Assembly: GCA_032622095.1 (NCBI GenBank)
Contig: CP136067.1
Span: 120,255,030 to 120,319,029, forward strand
Source: Siphonodentalium dalli
Lineage: Eukaryota; Mollusca; Scaphopoda; Gadilida; Siphonodentaliidae
DNA: 64,000 nucleotides
Direction: 5' to 3'
Shown piece after piece: positions 60,901 through 64,000 of this stretch (within the stretch, counting starts at the first letter, position 1; every line of letters starts with the position of its first letter). The position numbers and the translations under genes are program-made. Under the pieces are notes generated by a model, which did not search any database, was not told the DNA's origin, and worked only from the letters and a program-made list of their open reading frames with translations.

Positions 60901-63900
60901 AAATAGATGAATATCGATCAAAAAAACATTTTTGAGAATATTTTGCCCCCACATCAGTGTAAAAATATATGTCCGACCCTGTTAAAATTTCTTTTTCGGA
61001 CTAAACTGAGAACGGTCATCACGGCTATGAAAACCAAATGCAGTTATCTGGAATGATACGGGAGAACAACAGAGTACAATAAAATAGAGGTTCCCCTGTT
61101 TATGGGCGGTAACTCTTCAGGGAAAGCGCGGATACAAGTTTTGATGCCCGTGGGCAGTAGGGCATACCGAGGTGTACATATGGTCCAATTTTCGATGCTC
61201 TGCTCCTTATAATTTCCGAGATAATAAAAATGACATTTTTTCATATAAAGGGAGATAACTCCACGGGTTAAATGCGGACAATATCCGTTATGAGCCAAAG
61301 GCATAGAACTCATTTACCCCAACATACGTACCAAACTTGAGTTTTCTAGTACTAATACATTCAGAGATTTGGGCGTTGAAAAATACTGTAGTATAATAAT
61401 AATAATGAAAAATAATCGAATAAGGGCTATAACTCTGTCTTGAAACAATGGGCCGAAATCCGGATATCATTATCTTTAGTAGACCTCAGATGCCTATATT
61501 CGTTAAAGATTTCGCGGTCCTGCTGCAATTAGTTTCTGAGTATTTTCAAATAAACGGAAAACTACCCCAATAGAAAAACAATATACTTCCTTGGTTACAC
61601 CATGGAAGTATAATAATAGGGCGAATCATGAACTGAACAATTCGCAGTTTAGGGATGGAAAATATGAAGTAAGATGATTGTGTACTGTCCTTAACATTTG
61701 TGTGTTGATCTCAAGTGTTTATAATTGACCCCACTCCTGTCTCGAAATTGGGTGACGGGATTGGGAAATTGTCACACCAGGCCCAAAATGCAATTTTTGA
61801 AGGACCATAACTCCGTGATTTTCCAATGGATTTCAAAATTGTTTTCAGTTTTGTTATATGCTACTTACTGAGATTGCATATTATAAATTTCATCTGATTC
61901 GGAAAAGAAGAACATTTTGGTTATTGGAAAGAATATGGGCCCATATTCAAACTTTGAGTTCCAAAATCTCCGCCAGTTTTTAACGGATTTACGATCTGTT
62001 TTCAGATTTGTTATTAGCGTGTATGGTAGATGTTATATTCCAAGTTTCATATAATTCGGAGACGAAATAAATTTTGGTACCTCGGACCACCCCTCCCCCT
62101 CCCCACAACACTGAACCGACACTGGCAAAATTTGGCACACCGCGTGCTCTCTTCAGCCTACACACATTGGCGTATCAGATGACATTCAAAGTTCGACATC
62201 TTCGGAGGAGATGTGTTATCAAGCACATGGGCCCAAAATTGCAAAATTTGAGGGCCCCTAACTTTGTCAGTTTTCAATGGAATTTCGAAATTCTTTCAGT
62301 TTCTAGATCGGGTGGTGCGGTAGATGTTAAATTCCAAGTTTCATCTTATTCCGATAAGAATTAAAAATTGGTACCACGGACCACCCCTCCCCATACCCAC
62401 AATAATGAACAGACACTGGCAAAATTTGGCCCACCGCGTGCACTCTTTCGTCCGCACACGTTGGCGTATCAGTTGACATCCAAACTTCGACATCTTCGGA
62501 GGAGATGTGGTCACAAGCACATGTCCCAAACTGCAAACATTTTAGGGCCTGTAACTCTTGCAATTCTTATCGGATTTCAAAAATCCTTCTTGGTTTGGGT
62601 TTGTTTTCGTTCAGGGAATGCATATACTTAAATAGATGAATATCGATCAAAAAAACATTTTTGAGAATATTTTGCCCCCACATCAGTGTAAAAATATATG
62701 TCCGACCCTGTTAAAATTTCTTTTTCGGACTAAACTGAGAACGGTCATCACGGCTATGAAAACCAAATGCAGTTATCTGGAATGATACGGGAGAACAACA
62801 GAGTACAATAAAATAGAGGTTCCCCTGTTTATGGGCGGTAACTCTTCAGGGAAAGCGCGGATACAAGTTTTGATGCCCGTGGGCAGTAGGGCATACCGAG
62901 GTGTACATATGGTCCAATTTTCGATGCTCTGCTCCTTATAATTTCCGAGATAATAAAAATGACATTTTTTCATATAAAGGGAGATAACTCCACGGGTTAA
63001 ATGCGGACAATATCCGTTATGAGCCAAAGGCATAGAACTCATTTACCCCAACATACGTACCAAACTTGAGTTTTCTAGTACTAATACATTCAGAGATTTG
63101 GGCGTTGAAAAATACTGTAGTATAATAATAATAATGAAAAATAATCGAATAAGGGCTATAACTCTGTCTTGAAACAATGGGCCGAAATCCGGATATCATT
63201 ATCTTTAGTAGACCTCAGATGCCTATATTCGTTAAAGATTTCGCGGTCCTGCTGCAATTAGTTTCTGAGTATTTTCAAATAAACGGAAAACTACCCCAAT
63301 AGAAAAACAATATACTTCCTTGGTTACACCATGGAAGTATAATAATAGGGCGAATCATGAACTGAACAATTCGCAGTTTAGGGATGGAAAATATGAAGTA
63401 AGATGATTGTGTACTGTCCTTAACATTTGTGTGTTGATCTCAAGTGTTTATAATTGACCCCACTCCTGTCTCGAAATTGGGTGACGGGATTGGGAAATTG
63501 TCACACCAGGCCCAAAATGCAATTTTTGAAGGACCATAACTCCGTGATTTTCCAATGGATTTCAAAATTGTTTTCAGTTTTGTTATATGCTACTTACTGA
63601 GATTGCATATTATAAATTTCATCTGATTCGGAAAAGAAGAACATTTTGGTTATTGGAAAGAATATGGGCCCATATTCAAACTTTGAGTTCCAAAATCTCC
63701 GCCAGTTTTTAACGGATTTACGATCTGTTTTCAGATTTGTTATTAGCGTGTATGGTAGATGTTATATTCCAAGTTTCATATAATTCGGAGACGAAATAAA
63801 TTTTGGTACCTCGGACCACCCCTCCCCCTCCCCACAACACTGAACCGACACTGGCAAAATTTGGCACACCGCGTGCTCTCTTCAGCCTACACACATTGGC

Positions 63901-64000
63901 GTATCAGATGACATTCAAAGTTCGACATCTTCGGAGGAGATGTGTTATCAAGCACATGGGCCCAAAATTGCAAAATTTGAGGGCCCCTAACTTTGTCAGT
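51986..64000 (+). repeat. Satellite array 3 (1,729-bp units, runs off window)
   Basis: Begins with a 982-bp partial unit at ATTAAAAATTGGTACCACGG (51,986-52,967). Six complete units of exactly 1,729 bp follow, ending at 54,696, 56,425, 58,154, 59,883, 61,612 and 63,341, then a partial unit to the window end. The one difference I noticed between units is T for G at 58,500. The subfamily differs visibly from arrays 1 and 2 in the first third of the unit (GGGCGAATCATGAACTG start). It is nearly identical to array 2 around the CCACCCCTCCCCATACCC module. Confidence 0.95.

Overview
This window is eukaryotic and contains no intact gene that I can recognise. It is AT-rich, non-coding and dominated by repeats. 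The only protein-coding trace with a clear family signature is the C-terminal piece of a pogo/Tigger-type transposase near 14.8-15.3 kb. Short motifs of the type GGGCCATAACTC and GGGAGATAACTC recur throughout. From memory these are common in repeats of mollusc genomes, so a marine mollusc (perhaps a bivalve) is my best guess, but I could not check it.

Layout. 1-860: sequence with a large imperfect foldback and a near-perfect 71-nt hairpin. 884-5,890 and 8,882-13,836: two copies of a roughly 5-kb segmental duplication, each starting with an interspersed repeat built of ~120-bp monomers and running into diverged satellite units. The first copy ends in a satellite terminus at 7,077-7,125. A spacer at 7.1-8.85 kb holds a GA microsatellite and degenerate ~170-bp tandem repeats. 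14,820-15,870: a 5'-truncated pogo/Tigger element inserted in the satellite. 15,871-22,786: satellite array 1 (four units of about 1.73 kb). 23.18-25.27 kb: flank U, with two tRNA-like units. 25,266-48,636: satellite array 2 (13 full 1,732-bp units plus a half unit). 48.7-49.4 kb: spacer. 49.42-51.99 kb: a second, diverged copy of flank U with two extra insertions. 51,986-64,000: satellite array 3 (1,729-bp units), which runs off the window.

All three arrays and the diverged blocks belong to one satellite family in one orientation. Every unit ends in an identical 31-bp palindrome (13-nt arms TATACTTCCTTGG and CCATGGAAGTATA around TTACA). I count 32 complete copies, unchanged even between arrays that differ visibly elsewhere. 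Three array ends carry the same terminal segment of about 45 bp, two of them followed by a CCCAT microsatellite. Arrays 2 and 3 are preceded by the same flank U but start at different phases of the unit. Within an array the units are almost identical, whereas arrays differ from one another.

Taken together this looks like an amplifying satellite with defined ends, possibly derived from a mobile element copied by rolling-circle or recombination-based amplification. That mechanism is inference. What the sequence shows directly is the conserved palindrome, the shared terminus, the shared upstream flank and the near-zero divergence within arrays.
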